Shown here one piece after another: positions 1 through 8,682 of a stretch of DNA of 64,000 bases. The DNA is from Thiodiazotropha sp040506195 (GTDB taxonomy: Bacteria; Pseudomonadota; Gammaproteobacteria; Chromatiales; Chromatiaceae): the NCBI GenBank assembly GCA_040506195.1, contig JBEVXH010000004.1, positions 186,001-250,000 of the forward strand. The letters are read 5' to 3'. The position numbers were made by a program, and so were the translations under genes. Each line of letters starts with the position of its first letter. Position 1 is the first letter of the stretch. The notes under the pieces were generated by a model, which did no database searches, had not been told where the DNA came from, and worked only from the letters and a program-made list of their open reading frames with translations.

Positions 1-2
1 AG

Positions 3-890
3 GAATGGACAGCGCTATATTTTGACTACCTGCAGCATGAACGACGCCTCTCGCCCCGTACGCTGGAGAGCTACAAACGTGATCTGAAAGCAGCTATGGC
101 CTGGTTTGAGCAGCAACAGTTAAGCCGCTGGGAAAAGATCACTCAACACCATATAAAGCACTACATCGCAACACGACACCGGGCCGGACTGGCGGCCAAA
201 AGCCTGCATCGCGAACTCTCCAGCCTGCGCGGACTGTTTAATTTTCTTATTCGGGAACAGCAGCTTGACTGCAACCCGGCACTCGGTGTCCGTGCACCCA
301 AGGTGCGGCATAAGCTGCCTGTCACCCTCGACCCGGACCAGGTCAGTCGCCTCTTGGATATCTCCGACGATTCCCCGGTCGCAGTCCGCGATAGAGCGAT
401 CATGGAACTTTTCTATTCATCCGGACTGCGCCTGGCGGAACTGGTAAACCTCAATCTGCAGGATATCGACCTCCAGGAACAGCTGGTCGAGGTCACAGGC
501 AAAGGGGCGAAAGCGAGACGCCTGCCCGTGGGCAAAATTGCCAAACAGGCCCTTGCGCAATGGTTTGCGATCAGGCCGCAAATGGCGGCTGAAGGTGAGA
601 TCGCTCTCTTCGTCGGAGTTCGGGGCAGGCGAATCAATCGCAGCACCATTCAGCGCCAACTCCATTCCTGGTCCATCGCCCAGGGAACACCCCGCAATGT
701 CCACCCTCATCTGCTGCGCCACTCCTTCGCCACTCATCTGTTGGAATCGTCTGGCGATTTACGCGCCGTTCAGGAACTGCTGGGGCATGCCAACATCAGC
801 ACCACCCAGATATATACCCATCTTGACTTTCAACACCTGGCCGATGTCTATGACCGGGCCCACCCAAGAGCGAAGAAGAAGCGGGATTGA
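3..890 (+). CDS. xerC: Tyrosine recombinase XerC (5' end outside window)
   Basis: Site-specific tyrosine recombinase that, with XerD, resolves chromosome dimers at dif. The reading frame is open from the first bases of the window, so about 295 residues are visible. E. coli XerC has 298, so only a few N-terminal residues are missing. The N-terminal SAM-like core-binding domain (FDYLQHERRLSPRTLESY) is followed by the catalytic domain. Its active-site residues are Arg in GLRLAEL, Lys in GKGAKARRLP, the H-x-x-R box in HLLRHSFATHLL, His in LLGH and the nucleophile Tyr in TQIYTHL. The C-terminus (DVYDRAHPRAKKK) is typical of XerC rather than of phage integrases. In relatives xerC often precedes hslVU; here about 7 kb of other genes lies between them. 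Confidence 0.95.
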   Translation, partial: EWTALYFDYLQHERRLSPRTLESYKRDLKAAMAWFEQQQLSRWEKITQHHIKHYIATRHRAGLAAKSLHRELSSLRGLFNFLIREQQLDCNPALGVRAPKVRHKLPVTLDPDQVSRLLDISDDSPVAVRDRAIMELFYSSGLRLAELVNLNLQDIDLQEQLVEVTGKGAKARRLPVGKIAKQALAQWFAIRPQMAAEGEIALFVGVRGRRINRSTIQRQLHSWSIAQGTPRNVHPHLLRHSFATHLLESSGDLRAVQELLGHANISTTQIYTHLDFQHLADVYDRAHPRAKKKRD

Positions 891-948
891 GGCGGTGAAT
901 GGGATGTAAACAGTCATTGCAGGGTGACGATTGTATCATCCCGTACCT

Positions 949-970
949 TAGGGCCTGTTGACATTAATCC
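949..970 (+). repeat. Solo end of dispersed inverted-repeat element
   Basis: TAGGGCCTGTTGACATTAAT begins here and matches the terminal repeat of the complete 98-bp element at 44889-44986, with one or two differences. The opposite end is not found nearby; the sequence runs straight into a decayed oxidoreductase fragment. It is probably a single broken end of a MITE-like family (other partial ends at 10095, 21966 and 41823). Confidence 0.6.
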
Positions 971-984
971 GGTCAGCACTCTCT

Positions 985-1235
985 GCGGCGCTTCCTCGGT
1001 GACCAGGCCCTGCGCCAGGGCTGGAAGGTCGAACCGGGTCGGGACACCGGCAAGCGGGTGATGGTGGCCGGCACCGGTCCGGCCAGGCTCGCCTGTGCCT
1101 TTTCGGTCACCAGGTTACCGCCCCCCAGGCCGGCGGCATGGTGCGCTACGGCATCCCCAAATACCGCATGCAGCCCGCAGTATCGATGCCCGGCTCAAGG
1201 GGGAGACCTACATCAAACCCGAGAATATCTGATTT
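985..1235 (+). pseudogene. Decayed fragment of a GltD-like FAD/NAD(P) oxidoreductase
   Basis: Translation in two frames gives FLGDQALRQGWKVEP, then the dinucleotide-binding loop GKRVMVAGTGPARLACA, then after a frameshift and an apparent deletion AGGMVRYGIPKYRM. These blocks occur in this order in the small subunit of glutamate synthase and related FAD-dependent NAD(P)H oxidoreductases. In intact proteins the glycine loop reads GxGPAGL; here it is TGPARL. There is no start codon, the frame is broken and the fragment covers perhaps a fifth of a normal gene. It is a relic, and it sits directly beside a solo repeat end, which suggests it was carried in or broken by element activity. Confidence 0.65.
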
Positions 1236-1281
1236 GTCATGTTGCCAGGGAAGGCTTTTTCATAGGATGCCACACAATCGT

Positions 1282-2289
1282 TTAGTCCGTATTAGAGAGG
1301 TCACGAATCATTTTTAAAGCCTTCTCACGCTGGCGGGCAATCAGTGCCAATGGGCGAAAGTCCGCATCAAACGCACCCAATCGCACTAAAGTATGTGACA
1401 CGGGCACACCCACCACGGCAGGATATTCATGATTGAGCTCAGCGAACAGGCGCTGGCTGTCAAACCCGGCCAGGAACTCCAGGAAATCGATCGCCAATTG
1501 AGGGTGCGGCGAATGATGAGTGACCCCGCCACCACTGATATTCACATGCACGCCGGTTTCGGGCCAGACCTGGGACACCCGGTTTGCGACTTCCCGGTCC
1601 CTCTCATTGTCGCTCTCCAACATCATGGCAAAATAGTAGCTATTGACCACCGCCACATCACATTCCCCGTTCGCTAAAGCACGCACCTGATCACGATCCC
1701 CCCCCTGTGGAGGTCTGGCCAGATTGGAGATGACCCCGCTTAACCACGCTCTTGCTCTCTTCTCGCCCCAACGCGCGACCATTGCGGAGATCAATGACTG
1801 GTTGTAGACGTGCTTCAAATCACGCATGCAGACACGCCCCTTGAGCGCGGAAGATGATAGATCCGCATAATCCCGCAATTCAAACCGGGGGATACGACCG
1901 GGGATATACAGCAGCATCCGGGCGCGCAGGGAAAGTCCGTACCAAAAGCCCTGAGGGTCTCTATATTTTGCCGGTATCAGGCTACTGAGCAGCTGAGATT
2001 GCTTTGCCTGCAACAGACCCATCTCCCTTGCAGCTTCCAATACACCGATATCAGCCGTCAGCAGCAGATCTGCCGAAGACGCATCACCCTCCTCGGCCAG
2101 GCGCTGCAACAATTTATCGGACTTATCCTGAACATATCGGACCGCTACCCCTCTTGATGCCCGATAGGCCTGCAGGAGGGGCGCCATCAACACCTGTTGA
2201 CGGGAACCGTAGATAACCAATGATTCATCGGACGCTGAGATCGGTGTGAAGAACTGTGTGGCTATGAGGATTATGCAAAACCTGATCAT
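1282..2289 (-). CDS. Periplasmic ferric-iron-type substrate-binding protein
   Basis: A 335-residue protein with a cleavable signal peptide (hydrophobic residues 4-18, likely cut after PISA). It belongs to the family 1 solute-binding proteins of the FbpA/FutA/IdiA ferric type: VIYGSRQQVLMAPLL at the N-terminus, a Tyr-Tyr pair in VVNSYYFAMM (the family's metal-coordinating tyrosines) and GVHVNISGGGVTHH. No permease or ATPase gene is next to it. Instead its start codon overlaps the stop of an upstream diguanylate cyclase by four bases (ATGA), so the two are translationally coupled. I infer a sensory role, the binding protein reporting to the periplasmic domain of the cyclase, rather than or besides uptake. 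The ligand cannot be fixed from sequence; Fe(III) is the family default. Confidence 0.85.
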   Translation of the reverse strand: MIRFCIILIATQFFTPISASDESLVIYGSRQQVLMAPLLQAYRASRGVAVRYVQDKSDKLLQRLAEEGDASSADLLLTADIGVLEAAREMGLLQAKQSQLLSSLIPAKYRDPQGFWYGLSLRARMLLYIPGRIPRFELRDYADLSSSALKGRVCMRDLKHVYNQSLISAMVARWGEKRARAWLSGVISNLARPPQGGDRDQVRALANGECDVAVVNSYYFAMMLESDNERDREVANRVSQVWPETGVHVNISGGGVTHHSPHPQLAIDFLEFLAGFDSQRLFAELNHEYPAVVGVPVSHTLVRLGAFDADFRPLALIARQREKALKMIRDLSNTD

Positions 2290-3788
2290 AGTGTTTCCGT
2301 CCTGTTACATTCGTCGTCGTAGTAGCGGTCCCGCCCATCCTCCTTTGCCTTGTAAAGCAACTCATCCGCCCGCTGCAGGAGATCTTCCAGGGTATCCTCT
2401 TTCCGATAGTGGGCGACACCGGCACTCGCCGTGATTTTCAGCTTTCGGATGGGACCACGAAAATGCAGACTTTTGAGCCGCGCAAGGATTCGTCGTACCA
2501 AGTGGGCCGCATCACACTCATCACATGCGTTGATGATCACCAAAAACTCTTCACCGCCATATCGGACCGGTATGTCACCCCGGCGCACCTCAGCAGCGAT
2601 AGCCTTGCCTACCGCACGCAATACCTGGTCGCCCGCCCGATGACCGAACTCGTCGTTGACACGCTTGAAGTGATCGATATCGATCATGGCTACCGAAATA
2701 GTATTCACCTGACCGCGATCGATCCGGCTGATCTGGGTATTGGCGGCATCCTCCATATAACGCCGGGTATAGAGACCGGTCAGAAAATCGTGGATAGCCG
2801 CTGCCTTCAAATCTTTCAGATAGCGATACCTCTGATTCATGTAAAGTGCCGTCAGAAAGAGCAGCGCGCTCAGCAGGAGGCTGGCAGTCACGGCAAAGTA
2901 GACGTATTCATCCACTTCTTGGGTAGGTTTGAAAACATGCATCTCCCATCCACGGGAGAGCAACAGCGTGGCCTGTGTCAGATATTCCGCCCCATCATCG
3001 TGCACCACCAGTTTTGAGACACCATCCCAGTATCGCTCCTCACGCATCGGCAAAAGCGTGAAAAGAGTATCCGCATAGCGCTTAAAGTGGCGTATCTTCT
3101 CGATTCTTGCTGAGGTGATAGGTCGCAGACTCTTCAGGCGCCATGCTGATTCACTGGCGAGAAAGATCACACCATCCCGGTCGGCCACCAACAGGCGCAG
3201 ATCCAGGTCGGAGAAGAGCAGACCCAACTCGTCAAGAGTGACTTTGATCACCGCAACACCAATGATCTGATCCGATCCGGGATCGAGAACCGGGCGGGCG
3301 ACATAGTACCCCAACACGCCTGAGGTCGTGCCGACCGCCACGTCACGCCCCATCAGGCCTTTTGCAGCACGTTGGAAATAGTAGCGAAAGCCGTAATTGT
3401 TGCCGACGAAGGTCTTCTCCGCTTGCCAGTTGCTGGCGGCAAGGGTATTGCCGTCGAGATCCATCACATAGATGGCGCTGGCACGCACCTCCTCGTTGAG
3501 TGTCTGGAGATAGGAATTCGCCTCACTGACGATCTTTTTATCCCGGGAATTTCTAAGCAGGGCGCCAACCTGTCGACTTGCGGCCACGGAAACGACAAGC
3601 CCGTCATAACCGGTCAGGTAATCCTCCAGCTTGCGCGCAAAGATCATTAGATCGTTTTCTGTCTCCCCGGCCAGCTCCGTCAATCCATGCTGGCGGGTGA
3701 AATGGACGCTGGCCCAAAGCAAGAGCGGAGCCAGGATGCCAAATATCAGCAGGATGAACAGATAGTGATGTCGTTGTCTGAATGTCAT
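2286..3788 (-). CDS. Membrane diguanylate cyclase with periplasmic dCache-like domain
   Basis: A 500-residue sensor that should make cyclic di-GMP. The N-terminal transmembrane helix (about residues 9-27) is followed by a long periplasmic region of dCache type (about 30-290), a second helix (about 295-315) and a C-terminal GGDEF domain. The active site reads GGEEF in RYGGEEFLVI, so catalysis is expected. An RxxD inhibitory site (RRGD) lies five residues before it, so product inhibition is expected. It is the first gene of a two-gene unit with the downstream periplasmic binding protein. The pairing recalls NspS-MbaA of Vibrio, where a periplasmic binding protein controls a GGDEF membrane protein; that analogy is inference. 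Confidence 0.9.
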   Translation of the reverse strand: MTFRQRHHYLFILLIFGILAPLLLWASVHFTRQHGLTELAGETENDLMIFARKLEDYLTGYDGLVVSVAASRQVGALLRNSRDKKIVSEANSYLQTLNEEVRASAIYVMDLDGNTLAASNWQAEKTFVGNNYGFRYYFQRAAKGLMGRDVAVGTTSGVLGYYVARPVLDPGSDQIIGVAVIKVTLDELGLLFSDLDLRLLVADRDGVIFLASESAWRLKSLRPITSARIEKIRHFKRYADTLFTLLPMREERYWDGVSKLVVHDDGAEYLTQATLLLSRGWEMHVFKPTQEVDEYVYFAVTASLLLSALLFLTALYMNQRYRYLKDLKAAAIHDFLTGLYTRRYMEDAANTQISRIDRGQVNTISVAMIDIDHFKRVNDEFGHRAGDQVLRAVGKAIAAEVRRGDIPVRYGGEEFLVIINACDECDAAHLVRRILARLKSLHFRGPIRKLKITASAGVAHYRKEDTLEDLLQRADELLYKAKEDGRDRYYDDECNRTETL

Positions 3789-4020
3789 TACGTTATCTAG
3801 TGAGGCGATACAAATCTGGTGTACGTTTTTCTCCTAATCTTAGAGTGCGGGTCATCTATTTCCCATACCGGCTCTCAACTCAATCGATTTATCAGATAAT
3901 CGCCCGTACAAACATGGCACGAACAATACCCACACTCCAACTGAGATCGCGCCTAATCATAGGCAGTGCCACGATGAAAATAAGGTCAGGCTGAGCTGTT
4001 CGAAATCACAACCGACTTAT

Positions 4021-6882
4021 TCAGTGAGGAAACACGAACCTCGGCCTTAACCAATAGACCATCAACGGCAATACTGTAAGGGCGATAAAGACATCCATGA
4101 TCAGGGCCTCGGAAATATAGAGACTCACCGACCAGAGGTTTGCCAGTTCAGTATTCAACAGGGGGATAAAACTGCTGAGCAACACAATCATGGAGATAAT
4201 GATCGCCGAACCTGTGGTGGCCTGTGTCTTGTGCAGGGCCGCCTTCCAGATGCCGCCATTGGACTGATACTCTTCCCGCAATCGGGATACCATGTAGACG
4301 CCATAATCGACACCCAGCCCCATGGCGATGCTCAAAGCCACCTGTACGTGAAACGCCAGGTTTGCCGACCACTCGCCGATCGAGGACATATAGGCGCCAA
4401 GACCGTACTGGGTCATCAGTGTAATGAAGCAGAGACCGATCAGGATAAACGCCACCACCCAAGACCTGAACATCAACAGGGTCATGATGAAGACTGTGAT
4501 CGATGTCGCCACCGGGGCGTTCAGCCACTCTTTATAAGCGACATCGCGGGTCGCCTCGGTAACCCCGAGAAAGCCGCCGATCGCGGCCTTGCCCGGTATA
4601 GTGTCACCGGTGGTGATACTGCGCCCCTCTTCATTCGGTATCTGAATCGTCTCGTTACCCGCAATGCCGATTCGCAACAGGTCCATTCCGGGATCGTCCT
4701 GATGGGCGTTGATGTAGCTCTGGATATCGATGACAGTGCGGTGTGTCTCCACTGGATCCATGGTATTGACGAAGCCGACAATCACACCCTCATCCCAGTT
4801 TCGCGTGTTGACAAAGCCATCCAGATCCCCGGCCCCCGCCCCGGCCACCAACATGCCATTGTATAACTGCACCGTCTCATCCGGGTCAGGCAGGTAACCC
4901 TGTCCACCTTTGGCGCGATAGGCGTATGGAAACTGCTGTATATGCGCCAGAGTCGGTATGGCGTAAAGATTCATATGGCCCAGCGGAGGCTCCAACGGCG
5001 GTGTATTGAGGATCAAGTTCAGCGTTTTTACAAACTGCACATAAGAGAGGGTGTATCCGATATTGGGATGGCCACGCAGCCAATCCTCAAATTTCGAAAG
5101 CGCCTCGAGCACGGTCGCATCATTAAACACCCCCTGAGGGGGATCTTCCTGCTCATCGAAACAGCGCTCCGACCCGATGACCCGGCGACCCTCCCGGTCC
5201 CAGGCATCGAATCCGCAAGTCGGCAGAGTTCCCGCTTTGGAACGTACCAGGAGGTTGGCAGTGATAACACCAGGCATCTGGTGGGATAGGGTCTGCAGAT
5301 CCGCAATCGGCTTCACTTCACCGCCATCTCCCAGCAGCTCGCCCAACAGATAGTGATCCTTGAATGCCGCACGCGGATAGTGGATACCTTTTTCCACACC
5401 GGGCATGATGTCGAACTCGTCCTGGATACGGGCCACTTCAGGATCGCTTCTACCTGCCTCACCGGCCATGACTGCGGTAAAGCCGCGGCCTAATTCCGCA
5501 TAGTGTGCCGAGAGCAACCAGACGGCGATCACCGCCAACACCGGCACCCATTTCCAGCGGCCTGTGATCAGGGCCGTCAGCCCTGACGCCAGGCGCAACT
5601 CCCAACCGCGCTCATGTTCATGACCATGGATGCTGGGGGGAAAGGTCAGCATCAGAAGAGGTATCAGTGTCGTGGTGGTCAGAATCAGCGTCGACATACC
5701 GAAGATGCCGAAATAGGCATAGGCCTTATAAAAAGAGATATCGACAAATGAGATGGCGAAAAAGCCGTGCAGGTCGGTGCCGATAGAGAGTGCCGCGGGT
5801 ACGATTGTCGAGCGTATCGATCGATATGCCGCCTCCTCCTTGTCGCCGGTCTGTCCCAGCTCCTGCATGAAACGCCGGGTGATCTGCATCGAGTGGCCGA
5901 CGCCGATGGCCAGTAAAAGCATCGGCGTCAACGCCATCATGGTCGTCAGTTTGAATTGCGTGAAGCCCATCAGTCCGAGTGTCAGGATGATCGTCATACC
6001 GACGCCCAGCAGGGGCAAGACTGCACAGCTCCAATGGCGAAACTCATACCAGAGAATCAGCAGGATAATCAGCAGCGAGACAGCGAACAGCCACGCCTTG
6101 TCCCGTAGTTCCTGCACCATGGTCGCCAGAAAATAGGGTTCACCGGATATGGTGAACTCCACCCGGTCGCCGTAGCGCGACTGGTAATCGGCCATCAGCG
6201 CCTTCATATCGGCAATCCAGCTGAGATGGTTCTGCTTCAGTTCATTGCTGAAATCGCCGATGATAAATGTGCCGATAGGCCGGCACTGCTGATGCAACCG
6301 GGCCATGGATGCGCTGCTGATCTGGCCATCCGTCCCCACCATGTCACACTTTTCACCGGATCTATCCTGGTAGTAGAGCAGCAGGGCCTGCAGTACCAGA
6401 TGCTTCTCCAATCCCTGACGCAGATAGGCAATCTGGTTGTGCTGTTCAAACGGATTGTCAGAGAGGCCGTTGGCCGGCAGCAGACGGCTGAAATCGAGAC
6501 TTCCCCCCGGATCGATACCGATATTGCGCAACTTCGGTGAGGGCAGGCCGACAAAGTTACTGCTGTTGGCGTAGTCCAGTGCAGTCACGTCACGGTAAAA
6601 CGCTTGGACCATGCGAATAAACCAGGGCTGATAGATATCGCCCTGCTTAATCTTCATGCCCCACACCATTAGATTGCCCATACCGTAGGTCATCTCCGTG
6701 TAGAGATTGGTCGCAATGTAAGGGTTGGAGAGGGGGAGCAGGGAATCCGGATCGTTGCGCAGGTTGACCTTGTCGATATAAAAGGCCGCCCATATTGTGG
6801 TGGCGAAACAGAGCGTGATCACAGCCCAGCGGTACTTCAGTACGAAACGTGCATAGCGGTCAGCATAGTTGCCGTTAGCCAT
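4021..6882 (-). CDS. RND/MMPL superfamily exporter
   Basis: A 953-residue inner-membrane transporter of the RND superfamily (MMPL / sterol-sensing-domain-like branch). Two halves each carry a transmembrane helix followed by a large periplasmic loop and a five-helix bundle, ending in VLPLMVYWLRPRF. The conserved helix-4 regions LLLAIGVGHSMQITRR and GLGVDYGVYMVSRLREEY are visible. The ATG at 6882 is preferred to an in-frame TTG one codon upstream. It lies 17 nt downstream of a gene for a LolA-like periplasmic protein and probably forms an operon with it. Such pairs are generally thought to move lipids or other hydrophobic molecules between membranes; the substrate here is unknown. No membrane-fusion or outer-membrane channel gene accompanies it. 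Confidence 0.88.
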   Translation of the reverse strand: MANGNYADRYARFVLKYRWAVITLCFATTIWAAFYIDKVNLRNDPDSLLPLSNPYIATNLYTEMTYGMGNLMVWGMKIKQGDIYQPWFIRMVQAFYRDVTALDYANSSNFVGLPSPKLRNIGIDPGGSLDFSRLLPANGLSDNPFEQHNQIAYLRQGLEKHLVLQALLLYYQDRSGEKCDMVGTDGQISSASMARLHQQCRPIGTFIIGDFSNELKQNHLSWIADMKALMADYQSRYGDRVEFTISGEPYFLATMVQELRDKAWLFAVSLLIILLILWYEFRHWSCAVLPLLGVGMTIILTLGLMGFTQFKLTTMMALTPMLLLAIGVGHSMQITRRFMQELGQTGDKEEAAYRSIRSTIVPAALSIGTDLHGFFAISFVDISFYKAYAYFGIFGMSTLILTTTTLIPLLMLTFPPSIHGHEHERGWELRLASGLTALITGRWKWVPVLAVIAVWLLSAHYAELGRGFTAVMAGEAGRSDPEVARIQDEFDIMPGVEKGIHYPRAAFKDHYLLGELLGDGGEVKPIADLQTLSHQMPGVITANLLVRSKAGTLPTCGFDAWDREGRRVIGSERCFDEQEDPPQGVFNDATVLEALSKFEDWLRGHPNIGYTLSYVQFVKTLNLILNTPPLEPPLGHMNLYAIPTLAHIQQFPYAYRAKGGQGYLPDPDETVQLYNGMLVAGAGAGDLDGFVNTRNWDEGVIVGFVNTMDPVETHRTVIDIQSYINAHQDDPGMDLLRIGIAGNETIQIPNEEGRSITTGDTIPGKAAIGGFLGVTEATRDVAYKEWLNAPVATSITVFIMTLLMFRSWVVAFILIGLCFITLMTQYGLGAYMSSIGEWSANLAFHVQVALSIAMGLGVDYGVYMVSRLREEYQSNGGIWKAALHKTQATTGSAIIISMIVLLSSFIPLLNTELANLWSVSLYISEALIMDVFIALTVLPLMVYWLRPRFVFPH

Positions 6883-6899
6883 CAATCATGCTAAAGCCG

Positions 6900-7868
6900 C
6901 TAAGGCTTCCTGGTTCTGTTGTAATTCTGCAATGTCTTTTCGGACCAGAAACTATCGGGCAGATCCACATTGAGTGAGATGGTACTGCGGGGCACATAGA
7001 CCAGACTGTCCTTACCGTCTCCATGGGTGATTGCATAAATATAGCGCGGATAGGCGATGCGGGGATCCGGTTGATCCAGCGACTGCCAATCGATATATAC
7101 CGTCTTAACCTTCTCATCGCCTTTATAATAGACAGTTCGATAGAGGGCGAATGTATCTTTATCGATATCACTGACATGGTAGTCATACCACCAATTGTGA
7201 AACTTGGTGGTGCTTTTCAGATGGTATACCGGTTTGCCTTTGTGCCCGCACTGGGGCGCGGGCAGGTTGCGCGTATAGCGGGTCTGCTCCCAGCGCTGCA
7301 GCTGCATGACGGCCAGACACTCCTGCATAACGCCTTCGCCAAGAAGTTCGTGGGTTTCATCCTCTGGCCGACGCAGCACCAGCTCACCATAGGTCAGATT
7401 GGTGCCGAACCAGACATCTTCATGGGAGGGCTCGTTGATACGCCTGATCTTGCGCAGTGCGGGCAACCACATCGATATCAGATTGCCCTTTTGAGGGTCC
7501 GTATAGCTTGTGAACAGCACCCCGGTGCCCTTGGTCTTGCCCGAGGTCAGGATCGCCATCTGCTGACTCTCTATGGCAGGGTCTTGCGGAGCATTGTTGA
7601 CATAGGTGTCGAAGGTCTGAACCCCAGGCACCCTGTTGCGGCTCCGCATCGCCTGCGGCGCTCGATTGACGACCAACGCAACCTCCCTGCCACTGCGCTT
7701 GCTGAGCGCATTCCTTACCAGTCCGCCATGCGCCGCGACATAGACCTGCCCGGCGATCTCACGGGCGTTCAAAGGTAATGGTGCCGGACGGCCTGAATCG
7801 TCTGCCGGCGCAGACGAGGCAAGGCAGACCATGCAATAAACCGCTATTCTGACGGGCCTGATAGGCAT
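6900..7868 (-). CDS. LolA-like outer-membrane lipoprotein-sorting family protein
   Basis: About 322 residues with a signal peptide starting MPIRPVRIAVYCMVCLASSA. The body contains SQQMAILTSGKTKGTGVLFT, a motif-rich stretch around WLPALRKIRRI and DVWFGTNLTYGEL, and an aromatic segment KFHNWWYDYHV, typical of the LolA/LolB-fold family that accompanies RND/MMPL exporters. I start it at the ATG at 7868, because an upstream TTG at 8009 would add 47 residues with no signal-peptide logic and would run into the divergent hslV leader. It is the promoter-proximal gene of the exporter pair. It probably acts as a periplasmic carrier of a hydrophobic cargo, which is inference from the family. Confidence 0.8.
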   Translation of the reverse strand: MPIRPVRIAVYCMVCLASSAPADDSGRPAPLPLNAREIAGQVYVAAHGGLVRNALSKRSGREVALVVNRAPQAMRSRNRVPGVQTFDTYVNNAPQDPAIESQQMAILTSGKTKGTGVLFTSYTDPQKGNLISMWLPALRKIRRINEPSHEDVWFGTNLTYGELVLRRPEDETHELLGEGVMQECLAVMQLQRWEQTRYTRNLPAPQCGHKGKPVYHLKSTTKFHNWWYDYHVSDIDKDTFALYRTVYYKGDEKVKTVYIDWQSLDQPDPRIAYPRYIYAITHGDGKDSLVYVPRSTISLNVDLPDSFWSEKTLQNYNRTRKP

Positions 7869-8087
7869 AGGCGTGACTCTGCCATGGATACCGGCGCCAA
7901 ACAAGAAAGTGAAATCCCTAATATTTTTGAAATGCAATGACAGTGAGGCATCACTCCGGAAGGATTGAAGGATACAGAAATGAAGCCTCCCAAACCTTGT
8001 GCGAATCATTCTCGAACGGTAGTAGATTTTTCACCGGCCCCCACCTCAGGTACAATCGCCACCTCATTAAATACTCTCGGGATCGGC

Positions 8088-8633
8088 GTGGAAAACTTCA
8101 GAGGCACTACCATTCTATCAGTCAGGCGTAACGGTAAAGTGGTTATCGGTGGCGACGGCCAGGTCTCGCTTGGCAATACCGTCATGAAAGGCAATGCGCG
8201 TAAAGTGAGGCAGCTTTATAAAGGAAAGGTCATTGCGGGCTTCGCCGGCGCCACGGCAGATGCGTTTACCCTGTTTGAGCGTTTTGAGGGCAAACTGGAA
8301 AAGCACCAGGGGCACCTCACACGCGCAGCCGTTGAGATGGCCAAAGACTGGCGTACCGACCGGGCGCTGCGTCGACTGGAGGCGTTGCTGTGCGTCGCCG
8401 ACGAGGAGACTTCGCTGATCATCTCGGGCACCGGTGACGTGATCGAACCGGAGCATAATCTGATGGCGATAGGTTCCGGCGGCAGCTTCGCCCAGGCCGC
8501 AGCCCGCGCACTGCTGGAAAACACGGAACTCGGGGCCCGCGGGATCGTCGAAAAGGGACTCGGTATCGCCGCCGATATCTGTATCTACACCAACCATAAC
8601 CTCGTGCTGGAAGAGTTGGACAGCAAAACCTAG
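8088..8633 (+). CDS. hslV: ATP-dependent protease subunit HslV
   Basis: Proteolytic subunit of the HslUV (ClpQY) protease. The catalytic N-terminal Thr is in RGTTILSVRRNG, followed by the family blocks GDGQVSLGNTVMKGNARKV, AGFAGATADAFTLFE and KDWRTDRALRRLEALL. The start is ambiguous. The GTG at 8088 gives VENFRG, the usual short propeptide, but has only a weak ribosome site. An in-frame ATG at 7980 has a better site (AAGGAT) but would add a 36-residue leader before the GTG position. Since Thr must become the N-terminus, I prefer 8088. The gene is divergent from the LolA-like gene and followed after 49 nt by hslU. Confidence 0.92.
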   Translation: MENFRGTTILSVRRNGKVVIGGDGQVSLGNTVMKGNARKVRQLYKGKVIAGFAGATADAFTLFERFEGKLEKHQGHLTRAAVEMAKDWRTDRALRRLEALLCVADEETSLIISGTGDVIEPEHNLMAIGSGGSFAQAAARALLENTELGARGIVEKGLGIAADICIYTNHNLVLEELDSKT

Positions 8634-8682
8634 ATCGCTCACCACGTACTCTGAGCCGGACCACAATTTGCGGAAATCATTG

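Noticed and set aside
1..890. XerC as the integrase of a mobile element
   Set aside because: Length, C-terminus and motifs are those of the housekeeping XerC, and no element borders it.
7023..7778. A 251-codon frame opposite the LolA-like gene
   Set aside because: No domain, no ribosome site, and fully inside a credible gene on the other strand.
7920..7980. Possible heat-shock (sigma-32) promoter ahead of hslV (TTTTTGAAA followed by CATCACT)
   Set aside because: The -10 part matches poorly and the spacing is loose; hslVU is heat-shock controlled in E. coli, but the sequence here does not show it convincingly.
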